The position numbers and the translations under genes were made by a program. Positions 52,281 through 64,000 of a stretch of 64,000 nt of DNA are shown here, piece after piece; the first letter of the stretch is position 1, and each line of letters opens with the position of its first letter. This DNA comes from Schistocephalus solidus. Its lineage: Eukaryota; Platyhelminthes; Cestoda; Diphyllobothriidea; Diphyllobothriidae. The stretch is from contig WEDG01002036.1 in NCBI GenBank assembly GCA_017591395.1, positions 1-64,000 on the forward strand, given 5' to 3'. Below the pieces are notes generated by a model, which did no database searches, was not told the DNA's origin, and worked only from the letters and a program-made list of their open reading frames with translations.

Positions 52281-52589
52281 GAGTCTGCCCCTCCGAAATT
52301 CTGAGAGTTTCTTGAAACTAAGCACTCCAATGATATTTGAATGAATTGGCACATTTTTCTAGATGCCGGGTATAAAAATGTCAGAAAAGAATGGATGAAA
52401 CGCAAAATAAACAGTAGAGACTGACGAAAAGGTGGCCAACTATGTACGCAAACACAAAATGATATCAACTTTTTAACACATTTCTAATGTTAACTGATTT
52501 TTTGCAGATTTCATCATGTCTACCGAAAATCTGGGGAATTGGTGTCAAAAGTATGCACGACAAAGATTCTTCCTTTTTCCAATGAACAC

Positions 52590-53045
52590 ATTTGCAAAGT
52601 CAGTTGGCAGACACATGTTTTCAGTAAGTCATCATTAGGCCGATAAAATTACATGAGGAACGGAATCATGAGCTACGTACAGAATTTATATGTGTCTGAA
52701 GTATGTGTATGTGGTGGGGTTGGGAGTGTCAATGTTTAGTCATACTCATCGCTCCCACGCCGGCTGCAAGTTGGAGGGATAAAGACTGACTGTCGTTGTA
52801 GGCCACATCAGTGTGTATTTATTCATTTACCTGCTCCGCTCAATGCCCTAACGTCCTCAACAGGCGGACTCCGCCATGCAGGCAGCGTGGAAACGATGAC
52901 TTTGACTAAGCATCGACACCCCTCCCCCCACCTAACACATATACTCCAGACACATAAATTCTGTACATGTAGTTTTAACGGCCTGAGGACGAGTTACTGA
53001 AAACATGTGTTTGCCAACTGACTTTTCAATTGAAACATTGGAATT
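52590..53045. repeat. Long foldback element (arms about 180 bp)
   Basis: 52590-52780 is the imperfect reverse complement of 52865-53045: for example gtcagttggcagacacatgt against acatgtgtttgccaactgac, and atgtttagtcatactcatcg against cgatgactttgactaagcat. The spacer is about 85 bp. No coding content. Confidence 0.7.
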
Positions 53046-53229
53046 TTCGCAAAACATATTTGCATTTAAGTCTACATACATGTATATATTTATCCAAGAA
53101 GACATCAAGTCATTTAGGATAAAAGACACTTAAATGCGCAGGTTTTCAAGACTGGTCCACCATCTCCTCGTCAAACTATAGTTTGTCTACTAACAAAATC
53201 AACTCATTAACCGTGTCCAACAAGGTATT

Positions 53230-53870
53230 TTACGATTGGATTACATCTTCGCCAGTACGCTTTAAGAGGATTTTTCATTTCATCGTGATTGGCCGTGCGC
53301 GAGTGAATTTTTTTAATGTTTTTTTGATTTGGCATTCAAATCTATATGCTGACTAATGCATGCATCACCCGAGCGAATTGTCTCCAGGGGTTCCCTGTTT
53401 TCTCTGGTTGTCCAGGTGCCAATGATTATTGTCCTCTCCCACGCAAATTTATGCGCATTGCAAACTTCGAAGAAATGACTTCTCTTCTGACCACTGATTG
53501 ATGTTCGCAGAAGAAGGCCGAGACAGATTTCCCAATTTGACTACAATAAACAGCATTACAACTGGAACGTAGACTTTTGTAGGAAACAACGTTTTTCTAT
53601 CAAGATAGCCAACCCTGTCCTTCGAGTGTAGAAGCTGTGAGTGTGAGGTAGACGTGGATTGTTGTGCTACTTGTGTGTTTTATGTTCGAAGTAGTCATCA
53701 TACAAGCTTGGATAGATTTTACATGTATGGGAGAGTTCTCTAGGTCATTGATTTTAGTCCCTGGGTGACCGTATCGATTCATGCACTAATGCACAATGTC
53801 ACGAGCGTATTTATTTTTGGAGAATAAGTTAACGAGATAATACATTTCGGCCTGATAATTTCGGTTCCAC
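53230..53870 (-). mobile_element. PLE endonuclease fragment
   Basis: Parallels 55850-56440 along its length (for example gacagatttcccaatttgac against gacagatttcccagtttggc). The minus strand gives RYGHPGTKINDLENSPIHVK and a decayed GIY-YIG domain. Its right-hand edge meets a (TA)n tract at 53878. Confidence 0.65.
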
Positions 53871-53875
53871 CTTAT

Positions 53876-53877
<2 letters not shown>

Positions 53878-53925
<48 letters not shown>
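53878..53925. repeat. (TA)n microsatellite
   Basis: Nearly 50 bp of TA repeats bordering the PLE fragment. Confidence 0.95.
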
Positions 53926-53927
<2 letters not shown>

Positions 53928-55110
53928 ATGCTGTGCCAGTCTACCTCACTTTAAACTTATTCACGCACCAGTCTTGGGTGCTGCGCTGACCCCATGGAGC
54001 ACACGGTGGTTGTCGTATGCCACGATGTTTTTGGTCAAATTGGCACTGGTCAAGAAAAAGGTCAACCAGTCGAATTAGATGAAACTGCACCCAATGCCAA
54101 TTAACTTTCGGCTGAAACTTTTGCCGAAAAACTCGTGAGCGTCTGTAGGATCACCTTACCACTGTTCCACAGTAGAGGATGTCTGAACTCACATGCTACC
54201 TGCCATTTACCTGCCATAAAGAGCGGTGGTTTGTCCTGAGTTTTAGGAAACTAAGGCCTTCCAGTAATCTGTCATCACAGGATGAGATTGGCATTCCTTG
54301 AATGAGTTCAAACACTGTCTGTGTGTCAAGCTGATGACGCGTAGCAATGCATGAATTACTTTATTTGCATGAGAAAGACGAGAACTGCAAATTCCAAAAC
54401 TATTGAACACTTGGGCTCTCAGTAGAAAACAAATATTTCTCAGTTTTGAAGAATTTCATGAGGTGTGCAATTTCGAGCAATGGAAATTAAAGGTCAGAAA
54501 ATTCTCTTAGTAGTTAGACCAGGAATGCGCACTAACTGTGTCCGAAATTCTATAAGCGAGGCAAGGACCCTTTTGTGATTTGAATTTTAACATTCATTTA
54601 TAAATGATTATGAGTAAAACAATAGTATTCGTCCGCTACCTTGGTTAGGATACGGATTACAACTTATATCTGAACCAGAAACAAGATAAACTTATGAATT
54701 GCCGAAAAGCTTCAGGTTGGGTAAAATAATTCGGAAATTCGAAACAGCATTAAAAACAATAGATAGTGTTTTTGAGCAGAAGTTTTAAGAAAGGATTGAT
54801 TTGATACCAAGTGATTATACACCATGCTTAGAAAATTCATTTTCATAAAAAGCTGCTACAGAAGTTCACCAACTACACCAACACCAACTACACGAGTTGG
54901 GAATATTCCCAATCGACATGAGAGCGAGCTCGTAGTTATTTTGTAATCAGGCAAACTACTGGTTTAAGTTTGCTTTAGTCTAACTCATGCATCAGTCGGC
55001 GCAATGAGTTAGGTGCCACGTGCAAAAATCTCAAATAAAAATGGAAGTGATGGCAAACGATCAATACTGACTAATGTAAACAACAGCCGCTAATTAGCGC
55101 AAACCCCAAC
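53926..55110. other. No gene recognised
   Basis: Only short ORFs; no recognised domain or repeat family. Confidence 0.5.
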
Positions 55111-55119
55111 TAACTATCA

Positions 55120-55120
<1 letters not shown>

Positions 55121-55199
<79 letters not shown>
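55121..55199. repeat. (TA)n microsatellite
   Basis: Nearly 80 bp of TA repeats beside the SINE palindrome. Confidence 0.95.
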
Positions 55200-55203
<4 letters not shown>

Positions 55204-55344
55204 ATAGTGTGTGGCTCACCGATCTGCTAAAGGAACATTTATGTTCCGTTGTGCCCTGGAACTCAGACTAGAGTACTCACAGGCAGTCGCATAGCGACGT
55301 GTAGCATATGTTAATAATGTGGAACCGACAAAGACAAGGGAGAC

Positions 55345-55477
55345 CGGAATGGCCATTTCTGGCTTATTAGCCGTCATCAGCCAGTCATAACCTAATCCCA
55401 AGTGTGGAACACCTGGGATTCGAACCCGCGACCTTTGGTATTTGAGTCGAACGCTCTACCATTGAGCCACGGGCTCG
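55345..55477 (-). mobile_element. SINE copy, left arm of a palindrome
   Basis: Minus strand head CGAGCCCGTGGCTCAATGGT, with the A box in GGCTCAATGGTAGAGCGTT, B box CGCGGGTTCGAATCCC, then the shared body GACTGGCTGATGACGGCTAA. Confidence 0.7.
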
Positions 55478-55597
55478 TTGCTTTGTCGGTTGCGATCGGG
55501 AATATGATGATAGTGTGTGGCTCACCGATCTGCTAAAAGGAACAGATCGCTGAGCCACACACTATCATCATATTCCCGATCGCAACCGACAAAACAA

Positions 55598-55715
55598 CGA
55601 GCCCGTGGCTCAATGGTAGAGCGTTCGACTCAAATACCAAAGGTCACAGGTTCGAATCCCAGGTGTTCCATACTTGGGATTGGGTATGACTGGCTGATGA
55701 CGGCTAATAAGCCAG
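55598..55715 (+). mobile_element. SINE copy, right arm of a palindrome
   Basis: Same head and body as the left arm, B box acaggttcgaatccca. The two copies face each other head to head around about 55541, joined by inverted copies of a gatgatagtgtgtggctcac flank. Confidence 0.7.
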
Positions 55716-55789
55716 TGTACAGGAACAATTAATCAATTAACCATGTTAAAAAAAGGATTCCGAGATTGGGCAAAATCCGAACCAATAGG

Positions 55790-56420
55790 CTTTGAGTGTA
55801 TTTCGTCATCCCGTCGTGATTGGTTTTGGGCTTTTGAATTTTTCTTTAACGATTTTGTATGTGGCATCCAAATCGATATGCCGGTTGATGCATGCCCTCA
55901 TCTGGAGTGCATTGCTTCCAGGAATTCACGGCCTTTTCTGATTGGGCAGATGCCAACAATCCGGGTTTTCTCCCTATGCAAATTTATGTCCGGTTTCCAG
56001 TGTATGCATAGCCACTTGGGATAAATGGTCTCGTCTTCTAACCGCCAACTGATGTTCGTGTAGGCGGGTTGAGACAGATTTCCCAGTTTGGCCACAATAA
56101 ACGGCATTACAACTGGAACATGGAATTTTGAAGACAACACCTTTTTTATCAAGGAAGCTAACCCTGTCCTTAGGGTGTACCATTTGTGAGCGTAAAGTAG
56201 ATGTAGGGTGGTGTGCTACTTGTATATGGTGTTTTTTAAGCTGTCTTTTGACAAGCTCAGATACATTTTAAATGTACAGGACAGTTCGCCAGGTCATTGT
56301 TTTGGGTGCCTGGGTGGCCGTGTTATTTGAAATACCTTTCTCTTTGGATTCTTGTCACTTTAGACAACGATACACGAAGTCACGGGGGTATCCATTTTTA
56401 GAGAACAAGTTAAAGATATA
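55790..56420 (-). mobile_element. PLE endonuclease fragment
   Basis: The minus strand reads MVHPKDRVSFLDKKGVVFKI, then PCSSCNAVYCGQTGKSVSTR and LHEHQLAVRRRDHLSQVAMH: a well-preserved GIY-YIG domain (C-x2-C, Y-x-G-Q-T, R...EH), with YCG where YIG/YVG is usual. It lies back to back with another copy at 56430 onward. Confidence 0.8.
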
Positions 56421-56429
56421 TTTCATTTC

Positions 56430-57560
56430 TGCTTGATGATACATTTGTCATCGTCAAGAAAGAACTATTAGACCTGCTCCACAAAAATCTAAACTCAACA
56501 TTTCCCGGAATTGAATTTACGTTTGAGACGGAAGTTGATGGACAACTCCCATTTCTGGATGTCCTCGTACAGCGGAAAACTGATGGATCACTCCACACCT
56601 CAGTTTAACGCAAAGAAACATATTCTGGGGTCATCCTACACTTTGAGAGTAATCATCCTATCTCTCACAAAAGGAGTTCTGTCTACAGTCTCCTAAATCG
56701 AGCCAAACCACATTGCTCTGATGAAGAAAGTTATTGAGCAGAAATGAAATATATCTTTAACTTGTTCTCTAAAAATGGATACCCGCGTGACTTCATGCAT
56801 TGATGTCTAAAGCGGTAAGAATTCATAGAGAAAGGTATTTCAAACGACACGGCCAACTAGGCACCCAAAACAATGACCTAGCGAACTTTCACATACATAA
56901 GAATGTATCAGAGCTTGTCGAAAGACAGCTTAAAAAACACCATATACAAGTAGCACACCACCCTACATCTACTTTACGCTCACATCTTGTACACCCTAAG
57001 GACATGGTTAGCTACCTGGATAAAAAAGGTGTTGTCTACAAAATTCCATGTTCAAGTTTTAATGCCGTTTATTGTGTCCAAACTGGAAAATGTGTCTCAA
57101 TCCGCTTCACGAACATCAGTTAAAAGTAAGAAGAAGAGACAACTTATCTCCGGTAGCCATGCACACACTGCACTCAGGACACCTATTTGCATGGGTGGAT
57201 TCCCACATCGTTGCCGCCAGCCCAACAAGGAAATGCCGCAAATTCCTGGAGGCAATGCACTCAGACGAGGTATATCGATTTAGATGTCGATTACAAATTT
57301 CTCAAGGTCAAGTGGAAGCAAAAATAGCCAATATAGACCGGATTTAGATGTCAATTTTAAATTTCTCAAGGTCAAGTGGAAGCAAAAATAGTCAATATAG
57401 ACCGGATAAATTAAACACTGGACGTCTTTTGACCCACCTTTTAGCCAACCATAGAATCTTGTGTTAGGCATTTTTTTAAGTTTAACTGTTTTTCGTAAAT
57501 TCCCATTTGTCTGATGACGAACTGGGGCACCAGATTCTAAAATTTGCACAAAGTTATTTT
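56430..57560 (+). mobile_element. PLE fragment: RT C-terminal part, endonuclease, 3' end
   Basis: Plus strand, with frame changes: TEVDGQLPFLDVLVQRK at about 56530, SNHPISHKRSSVYSLL, LVHPKDMVSYLDKKGVVYKI, CSSFNAVYCVQTGKCVS (first C-x-x-C position altered), then HEHQLKVRRRDNLSPVAMHT. The tail carries a 65-bp tandem duplication at about 57277-57404. Confidence 0.78.
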
Positions 57561-57619
57561 GTTTCCAAAAATCTCAACTTTATCTATTTACATTTCTTGG
57601 GATGCGGATATTTCAGTAC

Positions 57620-58100
57620 ATACGTATGTAAAGAATGTATCTTAGCTCATTGACAGAAAGCTTAAAAAAACTAGATTGATAGTTAACTAGCTTACTACTA
57701 ATGTTTGCACCCCCAGGCGTTAACAAACTGAATCTGCAGTAAAATACTCTGTTCTGGTTGAACTGCAGTACGTTTTGGCCAAACCGAAAAATCCCTCTCA
57801 AGCCGTATGCCTGAACACCAGCAAGTGTTAAAAAGACGAGACCATCTCTCTCAGGTAGCCGGATGCTGGACACATATTTGCGATAGAAAAAAGTGCAGCG
57901 TTTTCCCCTGACAAGCAGGAAGGTCTGTAAGTTCCTTAATTCAATGCAGTCAGCTAAGTGCTGCAATACTGGGTATATGGATTTAGATGCCACTAACAAA
58001 TTCTTGAAACCTACGTGGAAGTTAACACAGCCAAAAGTGACAGAGTAACGGAGCGCAACAGACGCCTATCGGCCTACACTTTTTGCGAGAAAGAAAGAGA
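57620..58100 (+). mobile_element. PLE endonuclease remnant
   Basis: tatgtaaagaatgtatctta and the following gctcattgacagaaagctta correspond to 60858-60905. The reading VLAKPKNPSQAVCL and RRDHLSQVAGCWTH, in different frames, marks a decayed GIY-YIG domain. Confidence 0.55.
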
Positions 58101-58589
58101 AAGGTGCATTAATTAAAAATGTTTAGCCAACGATAGTTTCATTCACTGTGGCGAGAGGAAACACTCACAAATTACGCAAATACCTATTAGGGAGACAATT
58201 CCTGTCGCAGTTTCTGTATTTCGGTATCTTTAGATGTAAGGTTCCAGAAGTGGCAACCCAGAACGCTGTTATGCTGATGTACGGTGTCGGAGGCGTTTAT
58301 GCGTGGGACTGGAAGGCTTCGCAGCAATAAGGTCAGATGGAAGAGGATAGTCAACCTAGTCCAGGATTCGACCAAGGAGTTGCTTGCCTGTTTTGAGGTG
58401 ATGCCTAGTTATAATATTCAGTAAAATTGTAAAACTTTGATCAGCCTGAGGCTGACAGACAAGCCATGACACGTCATTACCGGTTTTGTGTATTCATTTG
58501 CGGTTAACCCTCTGACAATTATAAGTCAACTAAGCTCGCAATACAGTCAGCACAAAAATAAACAAATTCCAGTGAACCTGACTTATTTC

Positions 58590-59320
58590 TTAAATTAATG
58601 ACCTAGATCTGTCAATTTTGCTAACCTGAATAAAAGGAATGCCAACTGCAGCAATTAGATCAGAGAGAACGGAATGGACAAAATAATTTAGAATTCCATC
58701 AGAGAGCTCCTTAACCGTGGTGAAGGGACGCTTTATTATATTATCAATCAAAAAACAAATTAAAAATACCAGCAAAAAGAGGACATTCTGATGATTCGTT
58801 GTACAATCAGAATATAGTTTTACAGAATATTAGGAAAAATAACAGGAGATAAATAGAGAATAACAGGGAAAATGCATGCATCTATAAATGGTCGAATGAG
58901 GAATTCGGTGTGTGATTGGAACGCAAACGCTTAATTTAATGAAGACGTTTAACGAATTTTAGTGAATCGTTTTCAATATGAAGGGATGACGAAAAGCTTG
59001 TATGTTGGTAAATGCCGAGGTAGGAGAGCTTATGTCTCCTTGAGAAGAATGTCGAAGGATTCAGAATTGGGAGAACACACAAACTGCGCTCTGGTTGGTT
59101 TTGTAGAAAACTATTTTTAAGACCATGTTGAGAGGTTGTTCGGGCCATCTGTCAGAGACTATGGCTATGTGTAATGTTTAGGATGGTCAGTAACAACCAT
59201 ATCATCAGCATACTTTATGTACCAACAATCACTTAGCAATCTCAATTTGTCAGCTTGGAGGGATAAGGGATGAGGGTATAAAATTGAAACGTTAAGTAAT
59301 CCTTAGTTATGAAGAAGGCC
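58590..59320 (-). mobile_element. CR1-like retrotransposon 3' remnant
   Basis: Minus strand: LPTYKLFVIPSY-type stretch, RPFIDACIFPVILYLSPVIF, NYILIVQRIIRMS and IIKRPFTTVKELSDGIL, matching the better copy at 38982-39446. Several stops. Confidence 0.6.
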
Positions 59321-59329
59321 CGTAGATTG

Positions 59330-60180
59330 TCACTTACCATTTTAGAAAAATTATATATTTATACGATTCTTGAAAGTTTGACACTAGAGCCGTTATTTTT
59401 CTTCCATCGATGCCAAAACAACATGATCCTGCCGAGGTCTGTACGAATGAAACCTGCAATAAAAGCTAACCAAGTCTATCAATTTGCCAACCGATATGGC
59501 CAACAGATGCTCCAAAAATTCAGATAACAAAAAACAACACAGGAAATTTTGTCTGGATCGACTTCCTGCAAATGTGTTTGAAACGCTACAAGAGACAATT
59601 TAGTATGTCCTCACATAGAAAGTCTAAAAAAAGAGGATATTTGGAACAAAAATGGATAATCATTTCTGATAAAAGTCGTGATTACCCTATGTTGCCAAAG
59701 ACGGCGGGAAAGGTCTCCTCAAGAGTCTTAACCGCAAAAAAGGAAAGGTCTCAAGCAAAGGAATTAAGTCCAATCCGTCTGATGACAATTCACGGCTGGC
59801 TTCGAAGCCATTAAATCTTCTTCGGACATGAGAGAGGACGAACACTTCACAATTCGGAATAACACTACAGCATTTCGTCTTCAGACAAATGGGAGATGTT
59901 AACATAACAGTTACCTTTAAGCAATGCCTAACGCAAGATTTTCTGCTTTGCTTAATTTTGAACCAATAGGTGCCCAGTGTTTTAATTCATCCGGCCGATA
60001 GTGCTTGTTCACGTAAACCGGACGATATCGATTTTTCAGTTCGGCCATTTTTATTTTGCCATTAATATTTTGCCATTTAATGTTTGCCCGCTGACAAAGG
60101 AGGTTCCATGGCCATCTTAAAAAAGGCTGACTACATAGAAAAGACACAAACAATTTTAAGAGATGACTCGACTTACATGC
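59330..60180. other. No gene recognised
   Basis: Short ORFs on both strands, with some PLE-like wording at the edges but nothing that can be aligned by eye. Confidence 0.45.
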
Positions 60181-60189
60181 CCCTAACTA

Positions 60190-61080
60190 CCGATCCTACA
60201 ATGTGACAGAACTCAAATGTCGCAAAGCTCTTGAAAAGCCTCACAGGAAGAAATTTAATTGCTAGAGTTTTGGCTTAATCCTTGAAACAGGATAAACATA
60301 CGATTGCCAAAATGTACGGACTTTCTTAAGTTCACAAAAACTATAGGGCACCTCTATTGGGTCGCCTATATCCGTTTTTTGCAGATGCTGTGATGCAGAG
60401 GTTACAATATATTTGTTATCGTCCAAACAGACCAACATAAAACACACTACAAAACTTTAACTCCATATTCCCAGGAATTAAAGTCCCCTTCGAAACAGAA
60501 GTTGATGAACAACTCCCGTTCTTAGATGTCCTCGTACATAGGATGACAGACGGGACACTATATATTTCAGCCTAGCGTAAAAATATATACTCCGAGGTCA
60601 CCTGACATTTTAAGAGTACCGTACCCATGTCTCACAAACGCAGCTCTGTTAGGAGCTTACTTAGTAAAGCAAAAACGCATAGTTCTGATGAAGAAACCTA
60701 TCGAACGGAAATGAAAAACATTTTCAAATTAATTTCCCAAAATAGATATCCTCCTGACTTTGGTTTGTCGATGCATGTGATGACAACATTTCAAAGAAAA
60801 AGTTATTTTCAGAGCTACGACCTCCCAGGCGTCAAAAGCAATAAACTGGTGAACCCTTACCTATGTAAAGAATGTACCTGAGCTCGTTGAAAGACAGCTC
60901 ATGAAACACCATACACATATAGCACACAAACCGACAACAACTTTGCGCACCAAGTTTGTACACCCTAAGGACCGGGTTGGTTATTTCAACAGAAAATAAT
61001 TCGTCTGCAAAATACCATGTACCAGTTGTGACACAGTTTATTGTGGCCAAACCAGTAAATCTCTACTGCAAACCGTCTTT
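60190..61080 (+). mobile_element. PLE fragment: RT part and endonuclease
   Basis: Plus strand: FETEVDEQLPFLDVLVHR at about 60490, MSHKRSSVRSLLSKAKTHSS, NVPELVERQLMKHHTHIAHK, then FVHPKDRVGYFNRK and CKIPCTSCDTVYCGQTSKSL. It ends by running into an oppositely oriented PLE at about 61080. Confidence 0.78.
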
Positions 61081-62240
61081 GCATAACTCAGATAACGAAT
61101 GAATTTGGACAGCAGTTTGAATTTACAGAAAATCAATCGTGATGGCTTTTGGCAAGATGATTGTTCGACGCTCTGGCTCACCGGGTTTGGCGTTGGAAAA
61201 TGTGTTCGCCTGCGCACTGCCCGACAAGGTAAATGCTTCGGCCAAAGTAAGTCAACGCTCGCGAGAATTTCGGCCCAGTCGAACTTCAATGTGTTAACGA
61301 ACCTTCTCGAAGGAGGACAGCTGGCAGCATTTCTCCGTGTTTGGCCATTCGCGTACGGAGCTGTCATCCAGTTTCTCCGGCGTAACTTTTCGCCCGCAAT
61401 TGCATCATATTTGATAAACGACTCCAGACTTTTCCTGCCACGGGTCTCCTGCTCTCATTACCCGACACCCAATGGTTGCCTCCAGTCCGTGTCCGCGTCC
61501 AACTCCAAGGGGTTCGAGAAGGCAGCTGACAGCCTCCGAGACTTTCTTGACGAACGACATCGCTCGGTGCGGTATTTTAGATCGTCTCGTTTGCGTATAT
61601 AACGGTTGACGAATTGCGTTGATAGTCATTTTCTCTGACTGCCCCTGGAATTGCTTGAAATTCGACTACCTTGTCTTGCGGTTCACTTTAGTGCATCTCA
61701 ACAGGCCAATATAGCGCCCCTACGCAAAGTCGTTTGTGGGTAGTTGGGTGATTGCTTTTGAAGCTCAATATTTTCGTCGTAGTTTTCGCTTTCCTGAACA
61801 GTCTGGACTTTAGGACAACACAATCGTTGCGAGGATTTCAAGGAAGACCAGCTGGTTGTGTTCTTGCTCTTCCACTGTAAATTTTATGTCCTGGTGGACG
61901 CGGTTGAGACGTTTTTTGAACGTGAGCAGCCGATCCTTTTCGATGCACATGAAGTAAGCATCCATATACTAGGCCCACAATTTCGGTCTGGGGTGTTCCA
62001 AGACCAACGATCCTGACCGTATTATGACCGCCTCGAGGAAATCGGTGAACCCCTTGGTGATGTGAACACCCATGGCTCTGCCAAATAAGCCTGAACTTCC
62101 AAGGCCCCGAGTGATTCCAGACTGAATTTATAAAACCGCCTGGCAACAGCATTCCGTCTGGGTCCTTTGGAGCATCCTCCTCAACACAAAATTGTGGAGG
62201 AAGATAAGGTTTTCTTGACATCGTAAGCAACATCACAACA
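61080..62240 (-). mobile_element. PLE fragment of a second subfamily
   Basis: Minus strand: LIWQSHGCSHHQGVHRFPRG-type frame of an A-M-G-x-x-I RT motif, YMDAYFMCIEKDRLLTFKK (degraded YxDD), RVHQDIKFTVEEQEHNQLVF, then VVYQI and a degraded GIY-YIG region to about 61080. Many frameshifts. Confidence 0.6.
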
Positions 62241-62439
62241 CAAATAGTTAATTTCTCGTGTGAGCAAATAGTGTTGCAGAGAGTAAATAAAACAATGAGC
62301 CAAATTACTAGATGTTGACGCTTTCAATTCAGCCTTAATGATTCTCTCTCTCACTCTCGAATCTAACTACTCCTGAAGCCCGCGATGCTTGCTTTGACGT
62401 AAGTGTTGTGCGTATCCACCGACAGTTCCTGGGCCGTTA

Positions 62440-62700
62440 CCGAGGGCGTCCACCGCGTAGGGTCAGTGCGGGGGTGGTGACTTGCGCGAGACGGTAGACT
62501 GATGCAGCATCTACTGCACTCAACCACTTGGATCCGGTGTCAATACGACTGGAGCCTGGTTGAGGTGCAGGTTACAGGCGCGACCTGAGCGTGCGCGCAG
62601 GCGTGCACACACACACACCCCACCCCGCATGCATGGCATTTGTTAGGGGCTCCTTTCACCAATAACGCCTATCATGCATTGCCCCTCGTTCCCATGATGG
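62440..62700 (+). repeat. Diverged LINE 5' module
   Basis: Shares ggtgacttgcgcga, gcagcatctactgcactcaa and the ggcatttgttagg...ataacgcc end with the 16.2-16.9 kb tandem module. Confidence 0.5.
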
Positions 62701-63730
62701 TCAGTCTCATCGACAGCGCACGTACGCATGGAAAACACACAATCAAATAGACCAAAAGTATAATTGATGCTGACTGAGTGACGGCTGTTTAGTCAGTAAC
62801 AGTGAGTTGAGCTCCACTTAACCGTACTTTCTGAGTCACAACCGTTTCTTCAGTCCCCATAATTCATAATTTCTGCTGTAGCCGTACTTTAAGAAGGTTT
62901 TGTTCAGCTTACGGCACACTGGCTCATTCCACGGTGGAGACTTGGAACGCGGCGTTCTAAACTACTTCAAAAAGTGCATATCCGAGCATCAAAATTAGCA
63001 TGAATCCTTCCACCCAAAAGCCCTGAGGAATCGTAGTATTTTTCTCCGTATTTTGACTTTTTTCAGTTTATAGCTTTGAAAAGGACTTTCATATGGTGGT
63101 AGTTTCATGTGGGAATCCTCAGCTGTCTGGGTTTACAATGGTCCAAACCTAATTTTTGATCAGCGTCCCTTATTTAGAGTATAGATGAGCAGCAGGATGA
63201 TTTGCATGAGATAGTGGTGGAGCAATATCAACCTACTTAATTTATGCACACTTTAAAAACTGACTGTTGGCAATCAGTAGCACGCCATCAGTCTATTCTG
63301 AATAAACAACAGATCTACTTACATTCTGTTAGTAATATGATTATTGTGCCATGGTCAGTGAGCAGCGTTAAGATGGATGTGTAAAATGCGACTTTGTGCA
63401 AACTGCAAGACGATTCCGTTCCGGCTGCGGAGGTTGTACTCCCTTCATTCCACAAGATAAAAGCACTGCGCAGGGCTTTATGCGGCAAGTCAACGTATAC
63501 AATTCGCATGCAAAATTTGCTCCAAGCTGCCTAGCTATGTTCCCAAACAGCTATTTGATACTGGTGTAGACCTACACACTTAGATCACTACAATGGCATC
63601 CGATCGCACACGGTTTTCCCATCCGCTCGAAGAAAGCGAACATTGGTGCAGTTCGTTTCTCTCAATTGCCATCAGATGAGAGGCGGTGTTCTTTGGCAAT
63701 TAGTGGTTAGCATTCTTACCTGTAATTGAC
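62701..63730. other. No gene recognised
   Basis: Short ORFs only; no domain or RNA gene recognised. Confidence 0.5.
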
Positions 63731-63784
63731 ATGTTGTTAACTAAGATTAGTTGAAACTTCAGCGGTTATGAGAAGTAGGAGGAT

Positions 63785-63830
63785 GAGAAGAAGAAGAAGA
63801 AGAAGAAGAAGAAGAAGAAGAAGAAGAATA
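63785..63830. repeat. (GAA)n microsatellite
   Basis: About fifteen gaa units. Confidence 0.95.
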
Positions 63831-64000
63831 CGAAAGATGAATAGCAACGTTGCTTGCAACCTCCTCAGTGACTGATCAGCTTTGTCGCCTGCACCAGTTT
63901 CTGCTGACCCCGGAAGAGTAACGAATGATGAGTTCTGACCCAATGTTCAATCATTTATCTGTCCTTTGAAGTAAATTAGTATAGGGACGAAATGTATTTT

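Noticed and set aside
55598..55670. Functional tRNA gene
   Set aside because: A and B boxes are good, but the sequence runs into the SINE body module and exists as an inverted pair; the stems do not pair as in a working tRNA.
61099..61602. 167-codon plus-strand ORF
   Set aside because: Antisense of the degraded PLE endonuclease region read on the minus strand; no motif of its own.

Overview
This is eukaryotic, intron-bearing DNA with no bacterial gene organisation. It is rich in (TA)n microsatellites, Penelope-like elements (PLEs) with GIY-YIG endonucleases, non-LTR retrotransposons (including a family whose RT ends in C2H2 fingers), a Gypsy remnant and tRNA-derived SINEs. This mix, together with the style of the fibronectin exons, suggests a flatworm, most likely a tapeworm of the diphyllobothriid kind. 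The assignment is inference from repeat content.

The main result is one large minus-strand gene, 48509 down to 17460. It can be assembled exon by exon with consistent GT-AG splice sites and reading phase. It starts with a 52-nt signal-peptide exon (48458-48509). Six fibronectin type III (Fn3) exons follow, arranged as a three-exon cassette (264, 291, 306 nt) present twice (45876-42513 and 37515-32174). Next comes a long series of micro-exons of two alternating kinds: type A, usually 84 nt, and type B, usually 87 nt. They encode Ser/Thr-rich, sequon-rich, mucin-like peptide. About 20 near-identical units with a 513-534 bp period span 19.3-30.1 kb, with diverged copies on both sides. The last exon (17460-17632) encodes a Trp/Pro-rich juxtamembrane stretch, one transmembrane helix and an Arg cluster. 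Every internal exon that is a multiple of three begins and ends in phase 1, so any subset can be joined in frame. Joining all 44 intact micro-exons to the other eight exons gives 5616 nt, a protein of about 1871 residues: signal peptide, six Fn3 domains, about 1220 residues of mucin stalk, one TM helix. Five micro-exons have out-of-frame lengths and are either sequencing errors or exons that must be skipped.

The rest is transposon-rich. 0-2.9 kb holds PLE ends in both orientations. 3-16 kb holds non-LTR fragments, including a 1.7 kb inverted repeat (3.06-4.72 kb against 14.10-15.81 kb), two tandem pseudo-tRNA-Pro copies and a tandem 5'-module repeat. Introns of the Fn3 region (33-42 kb) have taken in Gypsy, PLE, CR1-like and SINE sequence. 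49.6-62.3 kb is a graveyard of PLE and CR1-like copies with two long foldback structures (52.6-53.0 and 55.2-55.7 kb). PLE copies repeatedly abut (TA)n tracts.

Apart from the 31-kb Fn3-mucin gene, no host gene was recognised. Stretches with nothing recognisable are listed as such.
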